DNA from: Isoetes taiwanensis
Lineage: Eukaryota; Streptophyta; Lycopodiopsida; Isoetales; Isoetaceae
Reading direction: 5' to 3'
Assembly: GCA_021234155.1 (NCBI GenBank)
Contig: JAJEKV010000167.1
Coordinates: 560,145 to 624,144, forward strand
DNA length: 64,000 bases
In this document: positions 11,901-23,379 of the stretch, piece after piece
How the letters are laid out: each line of letters starts with the position of its first letter
Position numbering within the stretch: the first letter of the stretch is position 1
The notes under the pieces: model-generated
Told to the model about the DNA's origin: nothing
Databases searched by the model: none
Seen by the model: the letters and a program-made list of their open reading frames with translations, nothing else
Position numbers and translations under genes: made by a program

Positions 11901-12500
11901 TTGCATGGTGATCACAATGGTGCGTAGTTGTGGACGCATCAATGGTTCTTCCAACGGGCAACCTATTGATGTGTTAACATCTTGTTTATCTTTACACAAA
12001 CACAATTCCACCCTTATCTATCTATATTTATATTTATAGCTTCAGCTCAAATCCCTCAGATGCATTTATCTCCCATCAATTTGTAGAAATGGTCCACTTC
12101 CTTTTCTTTTACATTTAATCCACCCATGTTACATATTACCTTCGGTTCCATATATGCTCAATGCAAGTGTTAATCTAATTTACGTTTAGAGAATTTTAAT
12201 CCTTGTTCATCATCTTAAGATCCTACGTCCGATAGCTACATGCTTCTTTCTCTTGATATATGTTCTTCTTCTGCAGCTTTTTTCTCGCATTATTTAGAGA
12301 CTCAACTTCCTCCATATCATATTACATTCCTTTATTTCATTATTTGGTGCTAACATCTCTTCATGACATTCTAGGATAAGCTAATTGGGATCTCCTTTAC
12401 AAACTTTGGCACTTAATGTGTCTTTGTGTTGTAGTGCTTCTTTACAAACTTAGGATGAAAAGAACTGTAGCTTTCTTATTAGAGTTGTGCAATTGTTTTT
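8950..12500. other. No assignable gene; probable decayed retroelement and intergenic DNA
   Basis: Short minus-strand frames at 9,809-10,012, 10,370-10,597 and 11,122-11,463 contain no motif I can name. Around 9,625-9,640 the minus strand has a purine run (gaagggggaatgataaa) of the kind that precedes a 3' LTR, which would fit debris of the Copia element at 8.7 kb. From 11,500 the DNA is AT-rich with a CTC microsatellite at about 11,512-11,534. Confidence 0.35.
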
Positions 12501-12785
12501 GAAAGTCTGGTTTTATTGTGGAATTCGAAAAAGGGCATGAGCGTCCATTTTTTGCAAAGGCCCTCTCCTGGGTTTTTCCTAGCCCTACAGCTGTAATGGC
12601 CTAATTCTTAGGCAACGGAGGCATGGCCGCTGTGTCATGGTCCAACACGTGGAGATCTGCAGCGGATATGCAGATAGTTTAAGAGACAGCAGATCTGCGT
12701 CAATGATAGTTTAAGATCTGCATGGCCTTGCAGGGCAGCGATGATAGGCAGGCAGGACATGAATAGCGAGAATCAATCTTTTTAA

Positions 12786-12935
12786 TTTGGGATTTTCCGG
12801 CATGGAGGAAAACATTTTTGGATTTATTTTTAGGCAATTTCTCTAAGGTTTTGGGGCTTTTGGCCGCCGGAAAAATAAACCGATATTCCAAAAATTGGAA
12901 AAGATTTCAATTTCGATTTCAATTTTTCCTCTTTC
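12786..12935. repeat. Dispersed repeat, copy 1 (related to 36,118-36,270)
   Basis: The block ttttccggca ... ggttttggggcttttggccgccgga ... attccaaaaat is matched at 36,125-36,240 by ttttccggca ... ggtttggggttttttggttgccgga ... atccaaaaat in the same order and spacing, with substitutions and small gaps. Both copies precede an AT-to-GC transition. It is an unclassified interspersed element; its ends were not resolved. Confidence 0.5.
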
Positions 12936-12999
12936 TTTACCTAGGGCACACCAATTTTGCCTCTTCGATTTCTGCATTCTGCATGCATCTTCCACGTTG

Positions 13000-15900
13000 T
13001 GCGGCATGGAAGACAAATGAGGTGCCACAGTAGTCATCTGACTCTGTTTTTTGCCATAACCTAATCGGCCAGAGTTCCGTCGACTTCCATAACTATGACA
13101 TTTTGAGGTAACTATATTTGTTTCTTAAATTGTTTATGGTTCTATGATTCTGAGGTTTCGATTCATCTATCAGCTATGCTGCATCTAGCTTGAAACTGCA
13201 TGCAACGATAACTCAAGCTGGATATTACTATCAGATTTGATGCAATTTGCCTGGTTGAGAAGCGAGAAGGAGACCATTTTCTGCTTGATGCTTCTAACTT
13301 CCAAGATATTCGTGCAAGACCAGTATTGTAGAACAAGCAAAAGAGTCTTCTCAAGCAATCTTCTTAGACCTTTTTGTGCTTCATGTTTACAGGTTTATTA
13401 GGCCTGCAGGTCGGCTTAGAGATAGATTCAAGCTCCGAGTTGTAGGTTAGGGTTCGTGATTTGTTTGTTTTAAAGAAAAGCAACACTATAGGAGGAAGAT
13501 GTTATTGCCTAAGTCGTAGATTAAGATGAGAATGCACAGGGTAAGGTTTTATTCAATGAAGACATTCATCTTTCATTTCTAGGATCAGAACCTGCTTTAA
13601 ATCTGTATCTTTTGCTTGGTGGTCTTTGTAAATGGATTTCTCTCTGGAATTAATTTACTGTGGGGTTTCCAATGTGTACGTTCTAGCTGCTTCAAGATCG
13701 CTCTAAGATTTAGACTTGCTAATTTTGTACTATAATTTACGAGGTACTATATAATGCATTGCTCTATGGCTAGACTGGTGTCATTGCGGTCATGCATGTT
13801 CTCATCTAATCAAATCAATGATGTTGCAGATTCTCATGTCCACGCACTTCTAAATTTGCAGGCTCTAGCTACTGTCCAATCTGGCAGCTGTGCCATATTA
13901 CTTGGGGTAATGACCTATTTTATTGGAGGATCTATATCAAGACTTTTTATTCTTTCCATTTTAAAAAACATGCCCTATGAAGTGGGCAATCCACTTTCTA
14001 ATCTATGTCAAGATTGATCTTTTGCAGGTTCAAAGGCAATCTCCTTCAAGTTGATGATTACTACGGGTTGATCATTCAGGTGTGGAAAGCAAGTTCTACA
14101 CAAATTAATTATCATAAGTTGTTCCAATGGTTCGCCTGTCACTCAAGCCCAAATCCTTCCTTTTCTTTTGTTTTATCCAGGTGGCCAAGCTTCAACGCTC
14201 TTCAAAGCCCCTTCATATGATTAATCATCTTGAGTCTAATCTTTATTTACACGCAAATAAAGCAGTAAGTCTGTGTCTGCTTGATTTCTGCTCTGCTGAT
14301 TTAGATCCATGTCCGTTATTATTTCAGTAGAAAATTATAGATCTAAGACAAAACCTATTGATGTGGTTTGATCTCCAAAACTTATTCTCCAATATGTCCT
14401 TTAGACTTTGTTGTTTAAGAATATAATGTCTTTCATCTCTATATTTGGTAGTACATGTTTGGATAGGTCATCTTCTATAACTGTGCTCAAATACATGGCC
14501 ATCTACCATTTTTGATCATGCACTTGCAGAGTGCGTCCAACAAATTGCTATTAATGTAGCCTACTGCATTTTCGTCATCCATCAAAATGCTTTATCCCAT
14601 TACTAAATGCATGGACCCCCAAATTCCTTTATTTTTACTAACGCAAGTTGCTAGAATGCAAATCCCCAACAGGTCTTCTTCTTTTTTCCAATCCTGTTGT
14701 CCAGTTGCTATAATGCAGAGACAACTGGTGCATGAAGTATGTGGACATCCTTTTTCTTCAATTATTTACATGGTTCTTACCTCTTTTCTAGCAGGCAGAA
14801 TCAGTTTTGCTGGCTTGTAATGATCCAATTCAGATTTCACTAATGCTAAGGCCAATCAAGAGGTAAAACATGCATATCTAGATGCAGCCTTTGTTGCCTG
14901 AAGTTGATTGAATAAACATCATATACATCTCTGTCGTATTTCCACCCATGTTTATCTCCCAAATATCATCTCCATTTATTGTGTTTCGAGAGAACTTATG
15001 CTTGGGCAAACTGGAGAAAGTTAAAAGATTCGCCCAGATAATGACTTCAGCTAGAAACCAAATCAGAGTATAATGGCAGGCATTGTTACTTTGGATGTTG
15101 CTGCCACAAAGAGCAAGAAAACCAGGTGAAACACTTCTTTTTTCCATTTTGAGTTGTTGAAGTATTCGGATGGTTTTCAAATAGGCAGTTCAATCCTACT
15201 CTATAAAGTTAATATGGATAAGTAGAAGGCTAGAATAGAAAATTGTTTATGTTCTTACTCTGGGAGTTTGGCTATCAGCCTCTGAATTGTTTTGTGCATA
15301 TCTGCTTTTACAGTTTACAAATGCTCTATTTCACCCCTTATGCTTTGTTGCTTTCTTGCAGCTGTTATAAGCAACATCTAGCCTACAGGGTTTTTTGTTC
15401 TTTTTTTTTTTTAGCATTTGTTGGGTAAGACATTTGCATAAAATTTCCAGAAATATGTGTTTGGATGTACGCCTTCCGTAAACCATGTTTCTTAGGTTCG
15501 CCCCGATGCAACAACATTCTTCTTGGCATGCCATCTTCCCCGCAATATGAAGGAGTCTCTAACCGAGTGCTTTTATGATGAACTCCATTTCCTTGCTCTA
15601 AGTTAATGATGGTTGCATATTGCTTCGTGGGGAATAATGCCCCTCTTAGAATGCTCATGTTTTTGTCTTTTTCTATGGTTTTACCTAACTTCTAAGTTTC
15701 TGGAATCCAATGCACGCCCTTATATTTCATACTGAGGAGCTCATGGAAGATATTGAATCTTGCTTTTTAGTTTGTACCTCGAAGGTCTCTAAGCTCTGAA
15801 GACTATGGCAAGGAAGCAAGAATTTGTACAACGCCATCTTCTGTATCCCGAGTATTCTTTATGCTGCTTAATGAATCCCAATTAGTTCATAACTAATTGA

Positions 15901-16050
15901 TATGCTACTGTAGAAAGATCATTGAGCCTTAAATAAATCCTCAATCTCTTTTTATGGCAACACATTTACGATTTAATTCCTCCTGCTTCCTGTTGTAGGC
16001 ATGATAAAGAAATGTTGTACTACTGTGCAAACAAATTTCATTGATTGTTG
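13000..16050 (+). other. No firm gene; weak exon candidates at 13.8-14.8 kb
   Basis: Several short plus-strand blocks are bounded by AG and GT. These are 13,830-13,906, 14,029-14,078 (ends ctgatcattcag before gtgtgg), and 14,181-14,263, read as VAKLQRSSKPLHMINHLESN, followed by gtaagt. They could be small exons of an unrecognised gene, but no family match is visible and frames between them were not proven to join. The remainder is AT-rich intron-like or intergenic DNA. Confidence 0.25.
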
Positions 16051-16051
16051 C

Positions 16052-16173
16052 TTAATTTGAATAGGGTCTTAGAGTCTTCTGTTGACTCCTTTGCATTTGA
16101 ATGACATCGCCATTAATTTGAATAGGGTCTTAGAGTCTTCTGTTGACTCCTTTGCATTTGAATGACATCGCCA
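16052..16173. repeat. 61-bp tandem duplication, nearly perfect
   Basis: The unit starting ttaatttgaatagggtctta and ending gaatgacatcgcca occurs at 16,052 and again at 16,113. No mismatch was seen, so the event is recent. No gene overlaps it. Confidence 0.9.
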
Positions 16174-16179
16174 TTTGTT

Positions 16180-17640
16180 GACTATGTATCTTCATTCAAA
16201 CCTAAAGGTTATTACATAAGAATATAACGAACAATATAGTTGGTTGGCCCTCATGTTCTGTGAATTCCAAACAACTTAATGTTGAGGTAGATAGACTATA
16301 ACAAATTACACCCCTTGCTACTATTATGTAACTTAGCACCAACCAGTCTATATTCACTAATCGTCTCTAAGATAGATTACTAACATCATTTGCAACATCA
16401 TTGCATCTAAACAACTTTAGGTTCTAATGAATCCTGAGCAATAACTATGATTTGAACATTTACAAAATCACATTGAAAGCTTTGCAACAATGATCACCTT
16501 CGTAGGGGCATGCATATTATTGTCGCGTTTGAATTTGATATTTCCAAACATAATGACCCATTATGATTCATGTTACGTGCCTTTGGAACTACTTCATGGA
16601 GTTGTTGCATGCGACAATAATGACCAATAACAAGCTAAAGCATTTTGATGTTTCATGATGATTCTACATTCTTCGCTAAAGTTGTATTACTCACAACAAT
16701 AATACGCATATAAACACCAACCTTACATATATGTGCCTATATAAAATGGACATCCATCTTGGACAATAACTTAAAATTAGCATGATTGACAACCCTACAT
16801 ATGTTTTTAGATCCTAGATCTTATTCATATAATTCTACAATAAAATTGTATTTACTCCCGGCAACGTCGGGCACCATAACTAGTAGAAGTGAATGAGTGA
16901 ATGTAAATTTGAAGCTTCTATTTGATGTTAGCAGGCTGGATCAGGGAAGAGAGCGGGGGGGCTAGATTAGGGAAGAGAGCAAGGCAGGAAAGAGAGCTGT
17001 GAGTTAAGCTTTGACAAATCTGAAGCTTCAACGGCATGGCGGAACAGCTCACCGCCATTTTTCAGATTGGAACTGTCATAAACCCTGCCGGATCTCACCA
17101 GCTTTTCGCCTCCTCTGTACCAACGGCGGCCCTCTTGCCGCTTCTTGCTTCCATTATGCAAAAATGGGCAGCAAACACATATGGGCAGAATAGCAATCAA
17201 AATAGCTATGCAGCTTAGCTATGTGTTTCCTTTTTGCAAAAATGAGCAACAAGTGTTGCATTCTTGTTGTTGCAGGCAGCAGAAGAATGAAAGGAAAGTT
17301 TTGCATTCTCGTTGTTGCATGGGAGGTCTCTGGCTCAGAGACTAGCTTGCTTTGAGAACTGGCCATGTTTAATACTTGTGCTAATTCAAAATTTCCTAGC
17401 GTATAATTCCTCGGCTTAGTATTGTAGAAGAGTTCTCTGCCATCATCGTCTGGCTTCACAAGCGAATACCAAAAAATCTACAGCTCTGAATCTCGGCATG
17501 AATCTCTGCGCTGGCTGGAGCATGGAGCTCCTTCTGATTTGGGTTTAGGTTTTGCCACGTGTACGATGTGCAGTCCCATGTGTATCAGACTATTGATAGA
17601 GATCAAGCATCCAACGGCTGACAACTTTTTGATTTTTTTT
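16180..17640. other. No gene seen
   Basis: AT-rich to 16,920, then a more GC-rich block. Within 17,150-17,330 a short motif (tgcaaaaatg(g/a)gcagcaa... and ttgcattct(t/c)gttgttgca) is repeated two or three times, giving small overlapping frames on both strands that look like repeat artefacts. A T run stands at 17,631-17,645. Confidence 0.4.
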
Positions 17641-17679
17641 TTTTTCCTAACCCCTTAGAGTTAAGGACCCATTTAGAGT

Positions 17680-17725
17680 TAAGAGCATATGCTCCATTTT
17701 TCTTAAAATGGAGCATATGCTCTTA
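17680..17725. repeat. Perfect 21-bp inverted repeat with 4-base loop
   Basis: The left arm (17,680-17,700, taagagcatatgctccattt then t) and right arm (17,705-17,725) are perfect reverse complements around tctt. A near-copy of the start of the left arm (tagagttaag) lies just upstream at 17,656. It may be the core of a small inverted-repeat transposon or a hairpin transcript precursor. No flanking target duplication was identified. Confidence 0.85.
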
Positions 17726-17729
17726 TCTC

Positions 17730-19070
17730 CTAAAAATGTACATTTAAACCGGAAGTTAAAGGCCACAATAATACTCACAATTCGCTTTGCAATCTATCCC
17801 TTCATCAATGCATAGTTGTGCCCATCTTTATGACAGGGCCTACTGTGCGGGCATATAACATGGTCAGGTGGTTTGCTGGATTTGGTCCCCAATTCTGTTG
17901 CACGAGCAGTTGAGGTAATAAACCTTCCTGTTTTTTGTTTCGTATTTGGAATGCAATGGTGTGGAGTAAGATTTTGCCTGTGTATAGTAATTTTAGGGGC
18001 TTTGAGGAGCTTCTTGCCATTTAGATGTTCTGTGCGGAACATTAGTGGTCATGTTTCTAGTTGCAATTTCAGGCGCCATTTTTTAGAGGCTAAGAATGCC
18101 TCTGCCTATTTGCGTAACTCCTCGGGCCCCGCGGCTTCGTTCTATTGTGTGAAGAGGGATGAACAGGAGCTAAGCGCACCCAGCGAGGCTGGCTTCGAGG
18201 CAGTGGTTTCGGCGTAGACAATAGCACATTTGGATGCTGCCATAGCCGGTTCTTGGATGTGGCCTAATCCTCTCTTTTTCCTTCTGGCTTTTGAGGCGAT
18301 TTGCGTGGTTTTTATCTCCCACATCCCATTCCTATGAACAGGGATTGATTGCGGCCACGATTATGGCGGGAAGATTAATTTACGCAGCTTCAAGAACTTG
18401 AGTCAAGTTAGGGCTGATTTGATCCCCGATTTGTGTTCCGAGCCAATCTGTAGTGCGGGTGAAGCATCCGGCCGGGCCGACCGCGGGCCCCGTGGAGGGA
18501 TTAACTTAGGGCCAGATTCCACTATCGTCATTTTGTTTCCTGGAAGTTATCAAGAGGCAGGATTTAGAAATTACTTCCATTTCTGCGATTCCACTAGCGG
18601 TGGAAGTTAAGCCCAGGATTTTGCTTCAGAAGAGGTTTGGAAGCAGACGTGGAAGCAACAATTGTTGCGCTAACTGACAGGGGATGCCCTCCGTCTTTTA
18701 CAGCGGAAGGAACTGCCAAGCAAGTGGAATCTCGCCCTTAGCAGAAAGGGAGCATTCATTCCGGTAGTCCATAGCGGGAACTAAAACCATATTTCTCTTT
18801 TCTGTGGCACTAGCCATTGGTCTATTTTGCACCATTGATGTTTTCGTGGGCTGGACGCAGGAAAAATTAGGGGCCCTTGATCTGAGAATATTCCTCAGAT
18901 CAATGGTCCACAAAACAAGTTCAAAACATCCCATAATACTTGTAAAAAACATCTATAGAACCAAGGGAGACATGATTCACAGGAACTAGGAAATTTTAGA
19001 CATGTTGGGAAATTTCCAGCATCAGAAAAGGGCATGGATTATTCTGCGGAAATATCCTTAGCAAATCCCA
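17730..19070. other. No assignable gene; GC-richer unique segment
   Basis: Plus-strand frames at 17,873-18,217 and 18,398-18,610 lack recognisable motifs. The second is GC-rich (gccgggccgaccgcgggccccg at about 18,470-18,490 and following) against an AT-rich surround. It could be the 5' part of an unrecognised transposon or a lost gene; nothing decides. Confidence 0.3.
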
Positions 19071-19076
19071 GCAGCA

Positions 19077-19373
19077 CAGCTGATACTCTTAAAACAGTAT
19101 ATCATAGAGGACCTGCAATTGTCTTTTAAGCCCTTCCATTCCATGACCTGGCTATTAGCTATTAAGATTCATGATCTATGTGCAACAATCCATATCCAAG
19201 ATGTCTCTGAGGCATTTCAAGTGCTGGATTCAATTCTTAATAGACCCGATCATCGAGTCAAGACATCAAATCATCGCAGCTGATATTTTTAAACAGTGTA
19301 TAATAGAGCAACAGCTATTGTCTTTGATCAATGTTCATGACCTGGCTATTAGCTATTAAAATTCATGATTTAT
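19077..19373. repeat. Direct repeat of about 100 bp, spaced by about 100 bp
   Basis: 19,077-19,179 and 19,277-19,373 share cagctgata.t.tt.aaacagt, atagag.a.c, attgtctttand and the 28-base block starting catgacctggctattagcta. It lies just beyond the 3' end of the eS27 gene, so it may overlap its 3' flank. Confidence 0.8.
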
Positions 19374-19538
19374 CTAACTACTGAATTGGTGCAAACATAC
19401 AAATATAGGTTTATCCAATATCAACATGGTTGGAAACCTGAATTTACAACCTGAAAGGCCTACAAAAATTCAAGGTCCATCCTCGTTTCAATATCGTGCT
19501 CCAACTGAAAGGCCTGCAAAATTGCTCAAGCTACCGAT

Positions 19539-20027
19539 TTAATCCCCTTTTTTCCTGAAGGAGGAACCCTCTGTCAACCTTGCTCGTCCTCCTGTTGGAG
19601 TGCATAAAACGGTTTGGCAGTTGCTGCATAAAACCACTGTTTGCGAATGGCTAAACACAGTGGTGCTGCATATACACGTAACAGATCAAGAAAAAGGAGA
19701 AAAGGATTGAAGACTAAGCTAATCATAAATTAAAACTCACATATTGAAGCAGCCCTGGCACTTAACATCCTGCCAAAACACAGCCAAACATTAGGCAATG
19801 AATTAAACAAATACAAGCCATGAATCTGACTATTGAACCTACTTACATACCATGAAAAAAGAATTAGGAGAAGGAACCAGGCGCTTTAACTTGTGCTTTC
19901 GTTTCTCCAGCTCAGCAGGAGGGTGCAACAAGTCGATATCATTAGACAGAACCTAAAACAAAACCGGCATGGTTCAGATGCACAAAGTAGAACTTGGAAA
20001 AACAGACGAATGCAAACAACATACCAT
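19539..20027 (-). CDS. RPS27: 40S ribosomal protein eS27 (4 exons, complete)
   Basis: Coding exons on the minus strand are 20,027-20,025 (ATG only), 19,952-19,851, 19,769-19,741 and 19,665-19,539, with TAA at 19,541-19,539. All introns are GT-AG. The product is 86 aa, the usual plant length. It reads [20 protein letters not shown] near the start, [21 protein letters not shown] across the two exon joins, and ends [11 protein letters not shown]. The C4 zinc ribbon is Cys39, Cys42, Cys58 and Cys61. eS27 is a small-subunit protein on the 40S platform side, needed for rRNA processing. The first coding exon holds only the start codon, so the first intron follows ATG directly. Position 79 is Ser, where I recall Cys in most relatives, and Thr67 replaces Gln; neither is a zinc ligand. 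It diverges head to head from NAXD. Identity is very secure; paralogue number is unknown. Confidence 0.96.
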
Positions 20028-20258
20028 CTTTGAAGCTCCTTCTGCTCCGGTAAGGACTGCCGCCTTCGAAGCCGAACAACAGAAGAGATTCTGTATACAA
20101 AACCCTAGGTTCTAAATCCGGTTATCAGCCATTTTAGGGCATTGACACGTGGCTTAAAATTTTCAAACTTTGGTTTTATTAGCCACGCAAGCGGAAAGCA
20201 TCATGGAAAATTAACCGGTCCCGTTATCACCAGGCCATTGAGCCAGACTTGAAGCTTG
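20028..20258. promoter_or_regulatory. Shared bidirectional promoter of eS27 and NAXD
   Basis: The two start codons are 231 bp apart and point away from each other. The interval holds aaaaccctagg at 20,099-20,109, a telo-box (AAACCCTA, read AGGGTTT toward eS27), which is typical of plant ribosomal-protein promoters. It also has a G-box with ABRE-type flank, ACACGTGGC at 20,145-20,153 (CACGTG 20,146-20,151), and ttttagggc at 20,133-20,140. No strong TATA box is evident, as expected for housekeeping genes. An in-frame TGA at 20,250-20,252 closes the NAXD frame upstream of its first ATG. Confidence 0.7.
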
Positions 20259-23200
20259 ATGCTCGCTCCTAAGCTCAAATTTAGCTCCGTTTCAATTTGC
20301 AAAATGAGCAACGCTCTCGAGCTTTCTCGTTTGCTGCAGTTCGTGGTGCCCAGCCTCTCACCTGAACGCCATAAAGGACAGGCAGGTTTGCACCTTGATA
20401 ACCCAAATCTCTCCCTCAATCTTAAAAGCATTTTTAGAAAGAATTCATAGACCGAATTCTGATTTGGGGTGACCTGACGCACGAATTTCCATATCTTTAG
20501 ATTCCATTTCACACGAATTGATGTACTTAAAACCAAAGCATGTCTTGTACTCGCCTATGGATCATTTCTGAGATTAGGTGCATGTAACAAATTCCCATGC
20601 TGGAGGCAAAAAATGTATTACATGTCATGAAGTACACCTGGATTCTTCCCTCTGTAGCATTATGGCATTGAGAAGCTTCCCTCCATACCAGTATGTTTTG
20701 GATGGAGGTTTTAAGATGAGTGCAGCAAGTAGGTGATAAGGAATTGGACCAAACAGCCTTCATGTTACTGAAAATATCAATGGCTGTTTGTTATGCATGG
20801 TCCGCTTGTTGGTCCTAATGTCTTTTAGCTGTTTAACTGGACCCGTTGTAATCTGCAGGGATCATGTGTTTATAGATGATTCTCAGCTTCTGAAGATGAA
20901 AATTGTGCTTCTAAAGGTCTCTAAAATTGGAGACATATATTATAGATGCTTTTAGCCGGTTCAAATTTGTTAAATAGGAATTAGAGAATCTTACACTCAA
21001 GCTTTATCGCTGGCAGGAAAAATTGCGGTAATAGGAGGATGTCGTGAGTATACAGGAGCACCATATTTCTCAGCAATATCTGCACTGAAAGTGGTCTGTA
21101 TTTCCTTTTCCTTTAATGTTTTGTATCCTGTAGAAATGTGTCATTGCATTGTGCCCAGAAACTTCACCAGTAGATCAGAAGCTTGCAAAGTTATAGATTG
21201 ATATTGTAGAATAGTGCGAGTTAATATACTTGCCCTTCATGATCAATTTGGTTGCACGTGCAAATCTTTACAATGTACATGGAGTCGAGCAAAGCACGGA
21301 CAAGGTCGGAAAAACAGCATGGAGGTCTCATCTTGGTTGATATCATCGAGGCTTCAGCAAGTCCTGACATATCCTTTCAAACACATAACAAGATTTTATG
21401 ATATTGGCATTCCTTTGAGTATCCTCATCGAGGCTTCGGCAAGTCCTGAATTTATATATCCTTTCAAACACATAACAAGATTTCTTCATATTGGCATTCC
21501 TTTAAGTATGGACTTTGGCCTCTCTTTCACACCTTCAAAACCCAATTTGACAACAGTTTGGATCTATCCTCAAAAAGTATTTTCTTATGGTAACATTGCT
21601 TTAATATATAGGGGGCATGCATGTTTACGCATTATGATGTATGCATGTGTAGATCTGTTGTCATGTGTTGTGTTTTTGATAAATTCTGTATTGTAAATGA
21701 TAACTACTCTTCTTAATGCAGGGTGCAGATTTGTCGCATGTATTCTGTTCCAAGGGTGCAGGAACTGTGATAAAAAGTTACAGTCCAGAACTGATTGTCC
21801 ACCCTATTCTTGTAGAGTCTTATGATATGGACCCAGTGAAAAATGACGTTGAAGGCATTTTGGGCGAGTTCATGAAATGGTTGCCTCGATTTGACTGTCT
21901 TGTTGTTGGCCCTGGGCTAGGTAGAGATCCATTGCTCCTGGTGCGTTGAATATAGTTTCAATCTTTGTCTTGGTTGCATGCCGTATTTCTAAGTTATTTT
22001 GGATCTGCATGTTTTGTTGCAGAAAAGCCATTATACAGGCCTTTTCAGATCTTTTATGCCAAAACTTATGATATATTGTGTTGCAGAATTCTGTTTCCCA
22101 AATTATTTGCCAAGCTCGGAAAAGTAATGTCCCAATTGTGCTAGATGGGGTAGGGACCTTTGCTTCCCTTGGCAGCTTTGTAACTTTTACTCTCTGGATG
22201 GCGCTAATATTATTATGGATTTTAGGATGGGCTTTTTCTTGTGACAAATAATCCAGAGCTGGTATCTGGTTATGCTCTAGCCATTCTGACTCCAAATGTG
22301 AATGAACATAAAAGACTTGTTGAAAAGGTTCTAGGAGAGGAGCATGGCAACAAAGAGTCAGATGCCTCAGAACAGTTAATGTCTTTAGCAGCCCGGTATG
22401 GGTACAGCAGTTCCATATCCCATGTTCTATTTTTCAGGGGTGTTTTAATTGTTTATCTGACGTTTTAGACTAGGAGGAGTCACTATTGTGCAGAAAGGCA
22501 TGACAGACTTAATCAGTGATGGAAATACTGGTATATCCTTCTCTGCTAAAGAAACGGTGCAACTTGGAGGTTATAAGAATTAGCAAGTCACTCACTTCTA
22601 TTATTCGTTGTCCAGTGTATGCTATGAGTTTGTTAGGTTCACCTAGGCGGTGTGGAGGTCAAGGTGATGTTTTATCTGGCAGGTCAGCTTGTTGGGTTCT
22701 TAATTCTCGGTGAGTGTTGTATAATCTGAAATGTATACCACTTATTACAGCATAGCAGTTTTTACTGCCTGGTCTAAGGCATTTTTTTCAGAAGAGAAAC
22801 GGAACATGGGCAGTGCCTTTCCAACTGCAATCAATAATATTTTGCAGAAAAGGTGTCTATTTCATAGTTGCTTGGAATTTTATGTATATGTATGTGTTTC
22901 GTATATTATATCTTGTAATGTAATACCTTTTCATGCAGCTCATCAAACCCAGCTATGTTAGGTGGCATTGCTGGTTCATTCTTGGTTAGAGCGGCAGCAG
23001 CAGAAGCATATGAAAAGCATCAGCGCAGTACATTAACTACTGATATCATCAATTGCCTTGGAACAAGGTCTTGCACAACTTGCCAGCACATTTTCTTTTC
23101 AATAGTGTATTCAAATTGTACGCATTTCTGCAGTGCAACTTCTTTAGTTTGGGAACAAAATGTTGCAAGACTGTAGTATCGAGCTGTTGGATTTTGACAT

Positions 23201-23379
23201 GTTATTAGCTCACATTCCAAGCATCAATGCTGCTGGTACAAATGATATTTTAAAAGATTGCTTGGGTTTTAGAACTTCTGTTTATAGCTATTGATCAAAG
23301 AGATTTGACAGTTGTTTGTACTAATTATTCTTTTTTGTTTTGCAGCATGGACAAGTATTTTCCCATCAGGGAAACTTGA
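20259..23379 (+). CDS. NAXD: ATP-dependent NAD(P)H-hydrate dehydratase (10 exons)
   Basis: Exons: 20,259-20,385; 21,017-21,093; 21,722-21,940; 22,087-22,149; 22,226-22,395; 22,469-22,530; 22,616-22,682; 22,751-22,852; 22,939-23,067; 23,346-23,379. All are bounded by GT-AG and join in frame to a 349-aa protein. It dehydrates damaged S-NAD(P)HX back to NAD(P)H using ATP (EC 4.2.1.93), acting with the epimerase NAXE. Landmarks are [20 protein letters not shown] across exons 1-2, [14 protein letters not shown] opening exon 3, VVGPGLGRD (about 129-137), [12 protein letters not shown] in exon 5, and [14 protein letters not shown] in exon 7 with the ribokinase-fold catalytic Asp at about 257. The start is ATG 20,259, or ATG 20,304 (334 aa). 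No transit peptide precedes the fold and an upstream in-frame stop excludes an extension within this exon, so this form should be cytosolic. No defect was seen. Confidence 0.94.
21344..21510. repeat. 82-bp tandem duplication inside NAXD intron 2
   Basis: Copies start catcgaggcttc(a/g)gcaagtcc at 21,344 and 21,426. Both run through cctttcaaacacataacaag and end attggcattcctt(t). The second copy has a small insertion. The duplication explains an apparent 160-residue open frame here, which is not an exon. Confidence 0.85.

Noticed and set aside
21214-21696. 160-residue plus-strand frame between NAXD exons 2 and 3
   Set aside because: It covers an intronic 82-bp tandem duplication, and splicing exon 2 to 21,722 restores the NAXD frame exactly.
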